Of a stretch of 38,150 nt of DNA, positions 5,649-14,861 are shown in pieces (positions within the stretch are counted from its first letter, which is position 1; every line of letters starts with the position of its first letter). The stretch lies in the IMG/VR virus record IMGVR_UViG_3300049847_000092, positions 1 to 38,150 of that record; one strand, 5' to 3'. Under the pieces are notes generated by a model. The model was not told where the DNA came from. It was given only the letters and a program-made list of their open reading frames with translations, and ran no database searches. The DNA comes from a virus. The translations under genes were made by a program, and so were the position numbers.

Positions 5649-7831
5649 TGGAATATTTAAAGTTTTTAGAAACAAAGCGTAAAACATTTTTAGAGTCTGG
5701 ATTTGAAATAGATGAATCAGAACTAAATACTAACCTTTTTGACTTTCAAAAGTTTACGGTTAAAACAGCATTATCAAAGGGTAGGTTTGCAATTTTTGCA
5801 GATTGTGGACTTGGTAAAACACTTATGCAGTTAAGTTGGGCGGAGGCTGTTTGGAAACATACTAATATGCCTGTATTGATTTTAGCACCATTGGCAGTAG
5901 TAGAACAAACTAAATCAGAGGCATTAAAGTTTGGAATTAATACGGATAGTTTTGATATTACCAATTATGACCAATTAAAAAACATAGAAAACATTAACCA
6001 ATATTCAGGAGTTGTTTTAGATGAATCAAGTATTTTAAAAGGAAGGGATGGTAAACTAAGCAGTTTAATAATTTCAACATTTAAAAACACTCCTTATAAG
6101 TTAGCTTGTACTGCAACGCCCTCACCAAATGACCATATGGAGTTAGGGCAGCATTCAGAGTTTTTAGGGGCTATGAGTTATTTAGAAATGTTGGCTATGT
6201 ACTTTGTTCACGATGGAGGTGAAACGTCTAAATGGAGGCTTAGAAAGCACGCTAAAGACCCTTTCTGGAAGTATGTATGTAGTTGGTCTATTGCTATTGA
6301 TAAGCCAGATACATTAGGCTTTAATCATCAAGGTTATGATTTACCGGAAATAGAATACATAGAACATATTATAACAACTGAAAACAATACAGAAAACCTA
6401 TTCGGGGATGTTGCTGTTAGTGCTACAGATTTACATAAAGATTTAAACCGTTCATTTGATAAGCGTTTAGAAAAAGCAATAGAGTTAGTAAATTCAAATG
6501 ATGAACAATGGATTGTTTGGGGGCTTAAAAATAATGAAACCGATGAAATAGCCAAAAGATTAAAAGACGCTGTAAATGTTCAGGGGTCTGATAGTCCAGA
6601 GTACAAAGCTAAATACTTAAATGGTTTTGCTAAGTCTGAATTTAAAACACTTGTAACTAAAACAAGTATAGCTAGTTTTGGTATGAACTACCAACAATGC
6701 CACCAAATGGTATTTATGAGCTACGACTTTAAATTCGAGGCATTTTATCAGGCAGTAAGAAGGTGCTATCGTTTTGGTCAAAAGAACAAAGTAACTGTTC
6801 ATATTCTTATACCTGAAAGTCAAACAAATGTACGCCAAACCATTTTAGATAAACAGCAACGTCATAAGGAAATGATACAGGAAATGGCAAAATATTCAAG
6901 TGAATCAAATTATAAATCAAATAAATCAAAAATAATGATTACAAAGAAAGAAATTAAAACAGATAGCTACCATTTAATTAATGGAGATTGTGTTCAGGAA
7001 ACCAAAAGACTACCAGATAATTGTGCGGATATTATTGTATTTAGCCCTCCATTTGCAGAGTTATACGTTTATTCTGATAAAGAGGAGGATATGGGTAATG
7101 TTCAGAATTACAAACAATTTGAACAACATTTTAAATATCTTATACCTGAGTTAAAAAGAACATTAAAGAAAGGGCGTATTTGTGCCATTCATTGTATGGA
7201 CCTACCAATTCAGAAGGGTAAAGAGGGGTATATTGGGTTAAGAGATTTTAGCGGAATGTTAATTGATTGGTTTCAGGAATGCGGATTTATTTACCATTCA
7301 AGGGTTACAATTTGGAAGAATCCAGTAACAGAAATGCAACGTACTAAGGCATTAGGATTACTACATAAAACAATTAAAAAGGATAGCTCTATGACAAGAG
7401 TAGGTATTCCTGACTATATTTTATTCTTTAGAAACGAAGGGGAGAATGAAGTACCAATTACTCATCAGGATAAAGACCAAAGTAGATTAGATTATTTACC
7501 TGTTGATTTATGGCAGCAATACGCTAGCCCAGTTTGGATGGATATTGATTATAGCCGGACTTTACAATATCGCTCTGGTCGGGATGGTAATGATGAAAAA
7601 CATATTTGCCCTTTGCAGTTGGATACTATTGAAAGAGTATTACATTTGTACTCTAATGAAGGCGAAACTGTTTTAAGTCCATTTGGAGGAATCGGTTCTG
7701 AGGGATGTTCGGCTTTAAAGATGAACCGTAAAAGCATTAGTATTGAATTAAAAGAATCTTATTTTAAAATAAACGCAAGTAACCATAAGGCATTTGCAGA
7801 AGAAAAGAATAGTATTTTAACTTTATTTTAA
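5648..7831 (+). CDS. SNF2-type helicase fused to DNA methyltransferase
   Basis: 727 residues with two enzymes in one chain. The helicase half has Walker A DCGLGKT (about 52-58), motif II DESS (125-128), motif III CTATPSP (154-160) and the SNF2-type motif VI QAVRRCYRFGQ (about 368-378). The methyltransferase half begins with YHLINGDCVQE, then the catalytic FSPPF (about 465-469), a target-recognition region, and the AdoMet-binding SPFGGIG plus IELKESYF near 677-700. Catalytic motif before AdoMet motif means the beta-type order. SPPF is usual in N4-cytosine enzymes but also occurs in N6-adenine ones, so the methylated base is uncertain. No restriction nuclease is adjacent, so it probably protects phage DNA or couples unwinding to modification. 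Confidence 0.88.
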   Translation: MEYLKFLETKRKTFLESGFEIDESELNTNLFDFQKFTVKTALSKGRFAIFADCGLGKTLMQLSWAEAVWKHTNMPVLILAPLAVVEQTKSEALKFGINTDSFDITNYDQLKNIENINQYSGVVLDESSILKGRDGKLSSLIISTFKNTPYKLACTATPSPNDHMELGQHSEFLGAMSYLEMLAMYFVHDGGETSKWRLRKHAKDPFWKYVCSWSIAIDKPDTLGFNHQGYDLPEIEYIEHIITTENNTENLFGDVAVSATDLHKDLNRSFDKRLEKAIELVNSNDEQWIVWGLKNNETDEIAKRLKDAVNVQGSDSPEYKAKYLNGFAKSEFKTLVTKTSIASFGMNYQQCHQMVFMSYDFKFEAFYQAVRRCYRFGQKNKVTVHILIPESQTNVRQTILDKQQRHKEMIQEMAKYSSESNYKSNKSKIMITKKEIKTDSYHLINGDCVQETKRLPDNCADIIVFSPPFAELYVYSDKEEDMGNVQNYKQFEQHFKYLIPELKRTLKKGRICAIHCMDLPIQKGKEGYIGLRDFSGMLIDWFQECGFIYHSRVTIWKNPVTEMQRTKALGLLHKTIKKDSSMTRVGIPDYILFFRNEGENEVPITHQDKDQSRLDYLPVDLWQQYASPVWMDIDYSRTLQYRSGRDGNDEKHICPLQLDTIERVLHLYSNEGETVLSPFGGIGSEGCSALKMNRKSISIELKESYFKINASNHKAFAEEKNSILTLF

Positions 7832-8613
7832 TGGATTTAATTAAAAAATATGAATTTGACAGTTTACCTTTAAGACTTCAAACATTTGCAATAAGTCGTA
7901 TTGGTAAGAAGTCAATAAGAGACTTACACCCTAACCAAGTGAGGGACTCCGTAAAGATAATTGTAAATAGAGCTTTTACAGAATCAGGTCAAACAAAAGC
8001 TGTAACGGCTGAAATGTTAGCTTTTCAATACGATACACTAATAGGAGAGCTTACAGGGCGGTTTAAGGACTTAACCATAGAAGAACTACAAGAGGCGTTT
8101 AAAATGGGGATAAGGGGCGAATTTGGCGAATATTTCGGGCTATGTGCAGCTACATACCATAAATTTATTAAATCTTATTTTGAAAGACCTGAAAGGGCAG
8201 AAAGTATGAGAGTATATTTAGACGCGGTAAATAAGGAATTAACCAAAGAACTTACACCGGAAGAAAAGCGTGAGCGGTTAATTAAAGGGATTTACCTAGC
8301 TTATGAAACCTATGTTAAAAGCAATCAACTACCATACAGCCCAGCTCCTTACTATGACTTTTTATGGCAAGACCAAAAGTTAATTAACTGGACATTAGAA
8401 GAAAAAGAGGAAATAAAAAAAGAAGCAAAGATTGAATACGAGGCATCTATTAGAGAAAAGAAAAACGCGAGACAAATAACAGCCCAACAGTTTAGCGACC
8501 TTTTAAACAACCTAAGCTCAAACCATACTTACATTAACACAATAAAAAGAATAGGACTTAAAAGATTTTTTGAATCCTGTAAATTAACTAACTTTAAACT
8601 AGAATTGAAATGA
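7831..8613 (+). CDS. Unknown early protein of the replication operon
   Basis: 260 residues, directly coupled to the helicase-methyltransferase (ATG shares the stop's last base). An N-terminal region (LRLQTFAISRIGKKSIRDL, residues about 15-33) is followed by a helical body with EEKEEIKKEAKIEYEASIRE coiled coil near 190-210. The repeated aromatic SPAPYYDFLWQDQKLINW patch is distinctive. It could be a replication accessory protein or helicase loader by position only. Confidence 0.7.
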   Translation: MDLIKKYEFDSLPLRLQTFAISRIGKKSIRDLHPNQVRDSVKIIVNRAFTESGQTKAVTAEMLAFQYDTLIGELTGRFKDLTIEELQEAFKMGIRGEFGEYFGLCAATYHKFIKSYFERPERAESMRVYLDAVNKELTKELTPEEKRERLIKGIYLAYETYVKSNQLPYSPAPYYDFLWQDQKLINWTLEEKEEIKKEAKIEYEASIREKKNARQITAQQFSDLLNNLSSNHTYINTIKRIGLKRFFESCKLTNFKLELK

Positions 8614-8876
8614 GTGGTAAAAAAGGAACTCGATACGTAGTTGAACTAAACGGAGAGTTAAAGATTATAGGCTTATGGGAGTACGAAAGATTTATAAACA
8701 GGGGCATAGATATGAAGTACCTGGGAGTGTTACAACACGTAAGAAAGACATTAAAAGAGCCACCAATTAAAAAAAACGTATTAAGGCTATTTGAACAAAA
8801 CATTGACATGATAGCCAACAAAGGAAAAGAGAACTGCCTTAACAACTTTAAAACATTAGTTTATAACAGATTATGA
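8610..8876 (+). CDS. 88-residue basic protein, unknown
   Basis: Overlaps the previous stop (ATGA). Begins with a short beta hairpin (GTRYVVELNGELKIIGLWEYE) followed by basic helices. It is part of a chain of four overlapping small genes (8610-9225) between the replication and packaging genes. No family is recognised. Confidence 0.6.
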   Translation: MSGKKGTRYVVELNGELKIIGLWEYERFINRGIDMKYLGVLQHVRKTLKEPPIKKNVLRLFEQNIDMIANKGKENCLNNFKTLVYNRL

Positions 8877-9088
8877 AAGAAGATAACTTTAGCTTTGTAA
8901 GCTACAAACACAACACTACTTTAGAGGATTACTTTATCTGTGAAAGATTTACAAAACACCTAAAACAAATGGCAGAAAGAACCTCAGGTAAATACGTTGA
9001 ATGCAGAGGGGGTTATGAACGCACACACTTTAAGAAAGCCCATAAAGAACATGAAAAGATGTTAAAACAACTAAAAAAGAAACTATGA
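8873..9088 (+). CDS. 71-residue charged protein, unknown
   Basis: Starts at an ATGA overlap with the gene before and ends at an ATGA overlap with the one after. Very rich in Lys, Glu and His; the C-terminus (KKAHKEHEKMLKQLKKKL) is a basic helix. It is likely expressed together with its neighbours. Function unknown. Confidence 0.55.
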   Translation: MKEDNFSFVSYKHNTTLEDYFICERFTKHLKQMAERTSGKYVECRGGYERTHFKKAHKEHEKMLKQLKKKL

Positions 9089-9225
9089 GCAAAATACTAA
9101 GAAACAACGAGCCTAAAGAAAAGGCCCATAAAATCCAAACCTTAATAAACTATGCTAACTTTGTAAAAGCCAGTAATAATGTAGATAAAAAGATTGATAA
9201 ATTAATTTTTATTTTACAGAAATAA
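9085..9225 (+). CDS. 46-residue basic protein, unknown
   Basis: ATG 9085 overlaps the preceding TGA, and TAA is at 9223-9225. Reads MSKILRNNEPKEKAHKIQTL then a helical tail ending IFILQK. It is the last gene of the replication operon; a new promoter lies 4 nt beyond it. The size is small but the coupling supports it being real. Confidence 0.5.
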   Translation: MSKILRNNEPKEKAHKIQTLINYANFVKASNNVDKKIDKLIFILQK

Positions 9226-9229
9226 GTGT

Positions 9230-9237
9230 TAAATTTG
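9230..9237 (+). promoter_or_regulatory. Promoter of the packaging genes (TAAATTTG)
   Basis: TAAATTTG is an exact TAnnTTTG box. The -33 region is only a T-run (about 9206-9211) instead of TTTG. Transcription would start near 9241, giving about 22 nt of leader before the small-terminase candidate at 9263. A second, imperfect box TAAATTTC follows at 9241-9248. Confidence 0.45.
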
Positions 9238-9262
9238 TTGTAAATTTCAACCGATTACAATA

Positions 9263-9538
9263 ATGGGATTTAAAAAGGGTGTTTCAGGAAACCCAAAAGG
9301 CAAACCAAAAGGGGCTTTAAGTGAAAAGACTAAGGCTTGGGATTCTTTAGGCGACTTCCTGACAGAAGAAGGGGCAGAAAAAGCAAGGGAAATAATAAGA
9401 AATGCACCACCAGATAAATTCATTTTCTATTACACAATGTTTATTGAGTACTTTAAGCCTAAGCGTAGTAGGGAGGATTCTCAAGGTAATCCTGAGAACA
9501 AGATTGTTATAAACGTAAATAAACCAAACGATATATGA
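9263..9538 (+). CDS. Terminase small subunit candidate (DUF5681-like start)
   Basis: 91 residues starting MGFKKGVSGNPKGKPKG, the 'SGNPKGRPKG' signature seen at the N-terminus of many phage proteins immediately upstream of the large terminase. A helical middle (EEGAEKAREIIRNAPPDKFIFYYTMFIEYFKP) follows. Small terminase recognises phage DNA and stimulates the large subunit. The call rests on this motif and on position; it is shorter than most small terminases. Confidence 0.6.
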   Translation: MGFKKGVSGNPKGKPKGALSEKTKAWDSLGDFLTEEGAEKAREIIRNAPPDKFIFYYTMFIEYFKPKRSREDSQGNPENKIVINVNKPNDI

Positions 9539-9609
9539 TAATTCAAGACAAAAAGAAACTAGAAAAGGCACTAGCCATATACGGTAAAAATGCTAAAGTA
9601 CGAGGTTAA
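9535..9609 (+). CDS. 24-residue linker peptide between terminase genes
   Basis: ATG 9535 overlaps the preceding TGA, and the frame runs to TAA 9607-9609, overlapping the large-terminase start at 9590 by 20 bases. It encodes a short Lys-rich helix (IIQDKKKLEKALAIYGKNAK). It may exist only to carry ribosomes to the large-terminase start (translational coupling). Confidence 0.3.
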   Translation: MIIQDKKKLEKALAIYGKNAKVRG

Positions 9610-11041
9610 TTGGTGTGAATGGTCGGATATAATAAACCCGACATTTGAACCACTTATAAATAATAAAGACAGGTATTTAATCCTTTATGGCGGTAGGGGT
9701 AGTTCTAAATCCAACGCAATAGCTAAAAAACTTATTTTCAGATGTTTGACAGAGCCTTACTTTCGCTATATTCTTATAAGGAATCAATACAATACAATCA
9801 AAGATTCGAGTTACCAAACCTTGAAAGATATTATTATAGAATTGGGTTTGAGCCAATTATTTGTTTTCAAACTACAACCTTTAGAGATTCATTGTTTAAA
9901 TGGGAATATGTTTCTTGCTCGTGGCTGTGATGATACAACTACCCTAAAATCAGTTAAAGACCCCACTGGCTGCTGGTTCGAAGAAGATATTCCAACGGAA
10001 TCCGATTTTATTACAATTACAAGTTCAATACGTACGCAAAGGGCTAGTTACTTACAGGAGGTATTTACAATAAATCCAGAAGTTGAGGGAAATTATCAAG
10101 ACCATTGGTTTTGGAAGGCTTTTTTTAAAGATAAACCAGTTAATCAGACATTTAGTGATATTAGAAGGTTTGAAGTAAACAAAGATACAAGCGTAGATTT
10201 GACATACACAGTACACCACAGCACCCATTTAGACAATAAGTGGTTGCCGGATGAATTTAGAGCCTTATTATTAGACCTTAAACGAACTAATCCATATTAT
10301 TACACGGTTTATTGTTTGGGTAATTGGGGTAATAAACAACTAGGTGGGTTGTTCTATAAGAAATTTGATATAGGCAAAAACACAAAAGTAAATGAGTATA
10401 ATCCAAATATCCCTTTACATATTAGTTTTGACTTTAACGTAAACCCTTACATGAGTTGTACTATTTGGCAACTGCAAGGTAATACGGCTTACAATATTGG
10501 TGAGATAGCCTCAGAAAGCCCTAATAACGATACAAAGTCAATATGTAGGGAAATAATGTACCGATACAGAAACCATAAGACAGGAATGTTTATTTATGGA
10601 GACCCATCAGGAAGGCAAGAAGATACAAGGTCAGAACAAGGTTTTAACGATTATACCATAATAAGTAACGAACTGGCACAATTCAGACCAGAGTTAAGGA
10701 TAGCAAACGCACACCCACCAGTTCACATGAGGGGGCAGTTTATAAACTCAATATTTGATTATAATTTTAACGGCTTGTATGTGTATATTAATGAAAAAAG
10801 TGTATATTTGAAAAATGATTTGCTTTTTGGTAAGGAATCAGCAGACGGCACAAAGCACAAAGAAAAGGTAAAGGGAGCAAATGGTACAAGTTATGAAAAG
10901 TACCACCATCACTCTGATTCAATGGATTACTTTTTATGTGAGGCATGGAGTGAACATTTTGAAACATACCAAAACGGAGATATGAGTAATTACAAACGAT
11001 TAACCGGACATTCAGTAAGAAACGATAAACTAAGATTATGA
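9590..11041 (+). CDS. terL: Terminase large subunit
   Basis: 483 residues, the usual size for TerL. The ATPase domain has Walker A YGGRGSSKS (33-41) and a Walker B-type strand GCWFEED (about 127-133). The C-terminal nuclease shows SFDFNVNP (about 277), IYGDPSG (about 337) and HSDSMDYFLCEAW (about 443), which carry the acidic metal ligands of the RNase H-like fold. It cuts and translocates the phage genome into proheads at the portal. The PBSX/Terminase_3-like lineage is my best guess. Confidence 0.95.
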   Translation: MLKYEVNWCEWSDIINPTFEPLINNKDRYLILYGGRGSSKSNAIAKKLIFRCLTEPYFRYILIRNQYNTIKDSSYQTLKDIIIELGLSQLFVFKLQPLEIHCLNGNMFLARGCDDTTTLKSVKDPTGCWFEEDIPTESDFITITSSIRTQRASYLQEVFTINPEVEGNYQDHWFWKAFFKDKPVNQTFSDIRRFEVNKDTSVDLTYTVHHSTHLDNKWLPDEFRALLLDLKRTNPYYYTVYCLGNWGNKQLGGLFYKKFDIGKNTKVNEYNPNIPLHISFDFNVNPYMSCTIWQLQGNTAYNIGEIASESPNNDTKSICREIMYRYRNHKTGMFIYGDPSGRQEDTRSEQGFNDYTIISNELAQFRPELRIANAHPPVHMRGQFINSIFDYNFNGLYVYINEKSVYLKNDLLFGKESADGTKHKEKVKGANGTSYEKYHHHSDSMDYFLCEAWSEHFETYQNGDMSNYKRLTGHSVRNDKLRL

Positions 11042-11265
11042 CAGAAACAGAAAAGCAACAGTACGATAAGAAACTACTTAGCAAAGAAGTTAAGAAGTTT
11101 ATGAAAAAGTTAAAGGAATTAGAACCTAAATTAAAGGCTGTTTATGTAACGGATGTTAAATTATGCATTCAGGAAAAGAAAACAGTTATAAACATTGAGG
11201 ACATTGAAAAGCAAAAGTTAATAGTTGATGAACGTAGCTTTGCTGATAAAATAATGAGTATTTAG
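11038..11265 (+). CDS. 75-residue charged protein after terminase
   Basis: Overlaps the terminase stop (ATGA). It is a highly charged, all-helical protein (EKQQYDKKLLSKEVKKFMKKLKE) with a short strand region near LKAVYVTDVKLCIQEKK. It is the last gene before a strong terminator, so it belongs to the packaging operon. Function unknown. Confidence 0.6.
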   Translation: MTETEKQQYDKKLLSKEVKKFMKKLKELEPKLKAVYVTDVKLCIQEKKTVINIEDIEKQKLIVDERSFADKIMSI

Positions 11266-11309
11266 GATTGAAGTTAATAGTTAGTTGTTTGGTTTCATAC
11301 AATCCTAAT

Positions 11310-11335
11310 AAGCCCCTTAAAAAAGGGCTTTTTTA
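11310..11335 (+). terminator. Intrinsic terminator after the packaging operon
   Basis: AAGCCC (11310-11315) pairs with GGGCTT (11325-11330), with additional inner TT/AA pairs, and is followed by a T-run continuing to 11334. It separates the packaging operon from the head/neck operon, which has its own promoter 13 nt further on. Confidence 0.85.
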
Positions 11336-11347
11336 TTTATATAATAG

Positions 11348-11391
11348 TAACAATTTACGCAATATATTTACATATTAGGTAATTTTGTATT
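11348..11391 (+). promoter_or_regulatory. Late promoter, head/neck operon
   Basis: The upstream element TAACAATTTACG (11348-11359) and the -7 box TAATTTTG (11380-11387) have exactly the same spacing as at 23105-23138. The 18 bases 11374-11391 are identical to 29261-29278. The start codon at 11394 lies 6 nt after the box, so the message is predicted to have a leader of only 2-3 nt. Confidence 0.65.
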
Positions 11392-11393
11392 TA

Positions 11394-12386
11394 ATGGCAA
11401 GATTACTAACCGATACAGACTATTTAAAAGTTACATTATCAGATACAGTTAGAGATTTAATAGATTCTAACTACAATCAATGGTTAGATGCTGAACAGGC
11501 GGCTCAACTTGAAATGGCTAGTTATTTAAACCAGCGTTACATAGTTTCAAGTATTTTCACAGACACGACAATTTACGATTCATTACGTACTTACTCCGCA
11601 AAGGCATTAGTACAGTACACAGAATCAGAATATAATGATTTAACAGCTTATACTGTTGGTAACAGGGTAAGTTTTGAGGGTTATATTTATGAGTGCTATT
11701 TAGCTGCTCAAGGTATTAGCCCAGATAATACAGATTATTGGGTTAAACGTGTTTTAGATTATTCTTTATATTATGTTACCCTGCCAGGTGATGAGTGGGA
11801 TAAAGATACTACTTATTTAGCTGGTGATGTGGTTTGGTACAAAAACAAACAATACACAGCAACAGTATCATGTAAGAATATTGAGCCAAGTGCATCAACA
11901 AGCGTAAATATTTGGGGTAGTGGTACAACTTACACTATTGCGGCTAATTTAACGCCAGATATTGAGTATCACGATGAAATTACCTACGCACAATTTAACA
12001 TAGTTACCTACATGGGTAACAAGTACACTTATAAAAACATTGCACCAACAGCAGGAAATTTACCAACAGATACAAATTATTGGGATTTAGAAACAACTGC
12101 TTATGAATGGACAAAAGGTGATAATAGAAACGCTTTATTAGTTCGTTTTTTACTAGATATTACAGCTTATCATTTCATGAGGTCAGTACCAGCGAGAGCA
12201 ATACCTGACCATATTAAACAAGCGTATAACGGTGATAGTGCCGATGATAGAGGTGGTGCGTTGGGGTGGTTGAAAAACGTAGCAAAAGGATTTGTAAGTG
12301 CGGATTTACCTGAGATATACTCAACGCCCCTCTATTCAATTATGCACGGTCAAAGCCGTGATAAACAAGATAATTTATTGTGGTAA
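11394..12386 (+). CDS. Connector-like protein carrying carbohydrate-binding-like modules
   Basis: 330 residues from ATG 11394 (a TTG three codons upstream lies inside the promoter box and is unlikely). Residues 1-70 (LTDTDYLKVTLSDTVRDLID...) resemble a head-tail connector at the position of Mu gp36. Three modules follow, with repeated Tyr/Trp patterns: TAYTVGNRVSFEGYIYECYL, then DTTYLAGDVVWYKNKQYTA, then YMGNKYTYKNIAP, each ending in 'tDYW' or a similar motif. This spacing is that of chitin-binding-type (CBM5/12, ChtBD3) domains. A C-terminal helical domain closes it. Sugar binding is inferred from the pattern only. Confidence 0.6.
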   Translation: MARLLTDTDYLKVTLSDTVRDLIDSNYNQWLDAEQAAQLEMASYLNQRYIVSSIFTDTTIYDSLRTYSAKALVQYTESEYNDLTAYTVGNRVSFEGYIYECYLAAQGISPDNTDYWVKRVLDYSLYYVTLPGDEWDKDTTYLAGDVVWYKNKQYTATVSCKNIEPSASTSVNIWGSGTTYTIAANLTPDIEYHDEITYAQFNIVTYMGNKYTYKNIAPTAGNLPTDTNYWDLETTAYEWTKGDNRNALLVRFLLDITAYHFMRSVPARAIPDHIKQAYNGDSADDRGGALGWLKNVAKGFVSADLPEIYSTPLYSIMHGQSRDKQDNLLW

Positions 12387-13606
12387 TGAAACTATTTGGA
12401 TTCGAAATAAGTAAAGCTAAAGAAATTACAAACGTATCACCTGAGCCTAAACCGCTAGGTGATTTTATAGCTTATAAACAACATATTTACAGAGTTGCTA
12501 GTGATATGGCTGCTTATAAATACGGTGTTTTAGCGGCTGAGAATTACATTTATCCTAATCGTTACCAATTATATCAAGTCTATGTTAATACTGTGTTAGA
12601 CGCACATTTATCGGCAGCTTGGGAGCAAAGAAAGAATTTAACACTAAGAAAAGAATTTGTAATTAAAAACGAGACTGGTGAAGTTGACGAAACTAAATCT
12701 GAACTATTAGAAAAGAAATGGTTTAGGGATTTTATCAATTATTCACTTGAATCCATTAATTGGGGACACTCGTTAATTCAATTAGGTGATTATGATAAGG
12801 CTAAAAAGGAGTTTTTAACCTGTCAATTAATCCCTAGACAATATGTTAACCCTCCTAAACATTGTGTTATTGCTAACTATACCGACCAAACCGGAATAGA
12901 TTACACCCTACCAGAATATCAAGATTGGGTTGTTTCAATCGGTAACGAATGGAATCTTGGTTTATTAATGAAAGCAAGTCCGTATATTATTTGGAAAAAG
13001 AATGCTATGGGTGCTTGGGCAGAATATCAGGAGGGATTTGGTGTACCGTTAAGAATAGGTAAAACAAACTCAACTGATCCAAACACACAGAACAATATGC
13101 AAAACTTCTTATCTAATTTTGGGGTAAGTAAGTGGGGACTGTTCAAAAAGGATGATATGATTGAAATCATTGATTCTAATAACTCAGACGCATCTAAGGT
13201 ATTTGATGATATGATTAAGATGGTTAACAATGAGATTTCAAAGTTATATCTAGGTCAAACATCAACAATGGATGAAAAGGCGTTCTCAGGTAGTGCAGAA
13301 GTTCACGAAAGAGTATTAGATACTTATGAGGAGGCAGATGAACACTTTATTATGTCTGAACTTAATTACAAGTTAAAGCCTATTTTAGTTGCTCGTGGCT
13401 TAATGAGTGAAACTGATTGCATAGATTATGAAGAAGAAGAAGGACGTGATGCGTTAGAACAAATTAAAATTGATGCTGAGTTAATGAAGTACTTTAATTT
13501 AAGTCCTGAGTACATTAAAGAAACTTATGGAACTGATGTTGAGCCTAAAGAAGTTCAGCAAATGACAAACTTTAAGAATAAGTTAAATGAATATTACCCA
13601 GATTAA
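12386..13606 (+). CDS. Portal protein, DUF935 (Mu gp29-like)
   Basis: 406 residues from ATG 12386 (TAATG with the upstream stop). Diagnostic DUF935 stretches are LDAHLSAAWEQRKNLTLRKE (about 73-92), the middle MKASPYIIWKKNAMGAWAEY region, and LYLGQTSTMDEKAFSGSAEVHERV (about 285-310). Portal proteins form the dodecameric ring at one prohead vertex and bind terminase. It is followed by MuF and gpG homologues, the standard Mu-type order. Confidence 0.85.
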   Translation: MKLFGFEISKAKEITNVSPEPKPLGDFIAYKQHIYRVASDMAAYKYGVLAAENYIYPNRYQLYQVYVNTVLDAHLSAAWEQRKNLTLRKEFVIKNETGEVDETKSELLEKKWFRDFINYSLESINWGHSLIQLGDYDKAKKEFLTCQLIPRQYVNPPKHCVIANYTDQTGIDYTLPEYQDWVVSIGNEWNLGLLMKASPYIIWKKNAMGAWAEYQEGFGVPLRIGKTNSTDPNTQNNMQNFLSNFGVSKWGLFKKDDMIEIIDSNNSDASKVFDDMIKMVNNEISKLYLGQTSTMDEKAFSGSAEVHERVLDTYEEADEHFIMSELNYKLKPILVARGLMSETDCIDYEEEEGRDALEQIKIDAELMKYFNLSPEYIKETYGTDVEPKEVQQMTNFKNKLNEYYPD

Positions 13607-14415
13607 TGTGTGTAAGTTGTTTAACAAACAAGGCAGATAAGCCTATTGAGATATTTGGTGAATCCGATTATGAACGTGTAATTAACGGGATAATAAACGG
13701 AAGTATCACCACAAGTTCTTTGGATTATGAAACATATAAGAAGATAGCCGAGGCTTTAACGGCTGCTTTATACAATGGCTTTGGAAGTACGTTGGATGAA
13801 CTGCAATATAGTTCTGAGGCTTATTCACTTTTAAATGATATGCGAAGGAATGTATATTATTTTAGTGGTGCTAAGACCTACCAACAAACAAGGGAAATAA
13901 GCGAACAGTTTAAACAGTTGTTTAGCGGTAAGGGTGAGATTAAAACCTTATCAGACTTTAAAAAAGGTGCTTTAGAGATACTTAAAACGTATAACGTAAA
14001 TTACCTAACAACTGAGTATAACTTCGCTATAAGTCAGGGGTTGAGTGCTAATAAATGGCAGGAAATTGTAGCAGATAAAGAACTATACCCTAATCTTACT
14101 TATCATACCGTAGGCGATGGTAGGGTGCGTCCCGAACACGCTGCTTTAGACGGTACAACTCGACCTATTAATGACAGTTTTTGGAGAAAATATTATCCGC
14201 CTAATGGTTGGAACTGTCGCTGCACCGTAATGCAGGGTAGCGCCGAGGAATCAATCACTCCAAAGAAAGATATTAAGATTGAAAACGTGCCAGAAATATT
14301 TAGAATGAATGCAGGATTAGATAGGATAGTTTACAGTAAAAAACATCCATATTTCGACGTAGCACCAAAGGATAAAGATTTAGCAAGGGTTAATTGGAAT
14401 TTACCAACGCCATGA
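13606..14415 (+). CDS. MuF-like head morphogenesis protein
   Basis: 269 residues. The C-terminal half carries the MuF signature: TEYNFAISQGLSANKWQEI, then DGRVRPEHAALDGTTRPI and PPNGWNCRCTV (about 175-210). MuF proteins are minor head proteins near the portal, and some are ejected with DNA. A Cys-containing N-terminus (MCVSCLTNKADKP) could bind metal. Overlaps with both neighbours (TAATG and ATGA) show tight coupling. Confidence 0.9.
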   Translation: MCVSCLTNKADKPIEIFGESDYERVINGIINGSITTSSLDYETYKKIAEALTAALYNGFGSTLDELQYSSEAYSLLNDMRRNVYYFSGAKTYQQTREISEQFKQLFSGKGEIKTLSDFKKGALEILKTYNVNYLTTEYNFAISQGLSANKWQEIVADKELYPNLTYHTVGDGRVRPEHAALDGTTRPINDSFWRKYYPPNGWNCRCTVMQGSAEESITPKKDIKIENVPEIFRMNAGLDRIVYSKKHPYFDVAPKDKDLARVNWNLPTP

Positions 14416-14861
14416 GATTTAACGAGGCAGGAAAAATAAGAAAACTACAACAACAAGTTCAAAAGGCTTGTGAATCTGCTTTGGTTGATATGATGGTAAC
14501 GGCTCAAAATCATTTTACCGAGAACTTTAGAAAGCAAGGTTTTGATGATAGGTTTGTTGAAAAGTGGCAACCACGTAAAAGAACCGAAAGAAGTCGGGCA
14601 GGTAACAGGGCAATATTAGTAGGTAAGGGTACAGGAGTTTTAAGACGTTCAATAGCTAAAAGAAAGACCGGTAAATACTCAGGTTTGATTTACATCACAG
14701 GTAACGCTAACAAATACGCCAAAGTTCACAATGACGGTTTAAGGTCGGGGCGTGGTAAAGGTTTTATAATGCCTAAACGTCAATTTATAGGGGATAGTTA
14801 TAATATGTTTCAAAAGATTGACCGTAAAGTCAAACAAAGATTAGAAAGAGTTTTTAGATGA
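14412..14861 (+). CDS. Mu gpG-like virion morphogenesis protein
   Basis: 149 residues from ATG 14412, which overlaps the MuF stop (ATGA); a TTG at 14394 gives a longer frame but is less likely. Markers are KWQPRKRTERSRAGNRAILV (about 51-70), GTGVLRRSIAKRKTG, YAKVHNDG and GFIMPKRQFIG, which match the Phage_tail_S/gpG family involved in tail completion and head-tail joining. Confidence 0.8.
   Translation: MRFNEAGKIRKLQQQVQKACESALVDMMVTAQNHFTENFRKQGFDDRFVEKWQPRKRTERSRAGNRAILVGKGTGVLRRSIAKRKTGKYSGLIYITGNANKYAKVHNDGLRSGRGKGFIMPKRQFIGDSYNMFQKIDRKVKQRLERVFR

Noticed and set aside
4785-9225. Phage-encoded DNA polymerase, primase or DnaB helicase
   Set aside because: No polymerase, TOPRIM or RecA-type helicase motifs were seen; the only helicase has SNF2 motifs.
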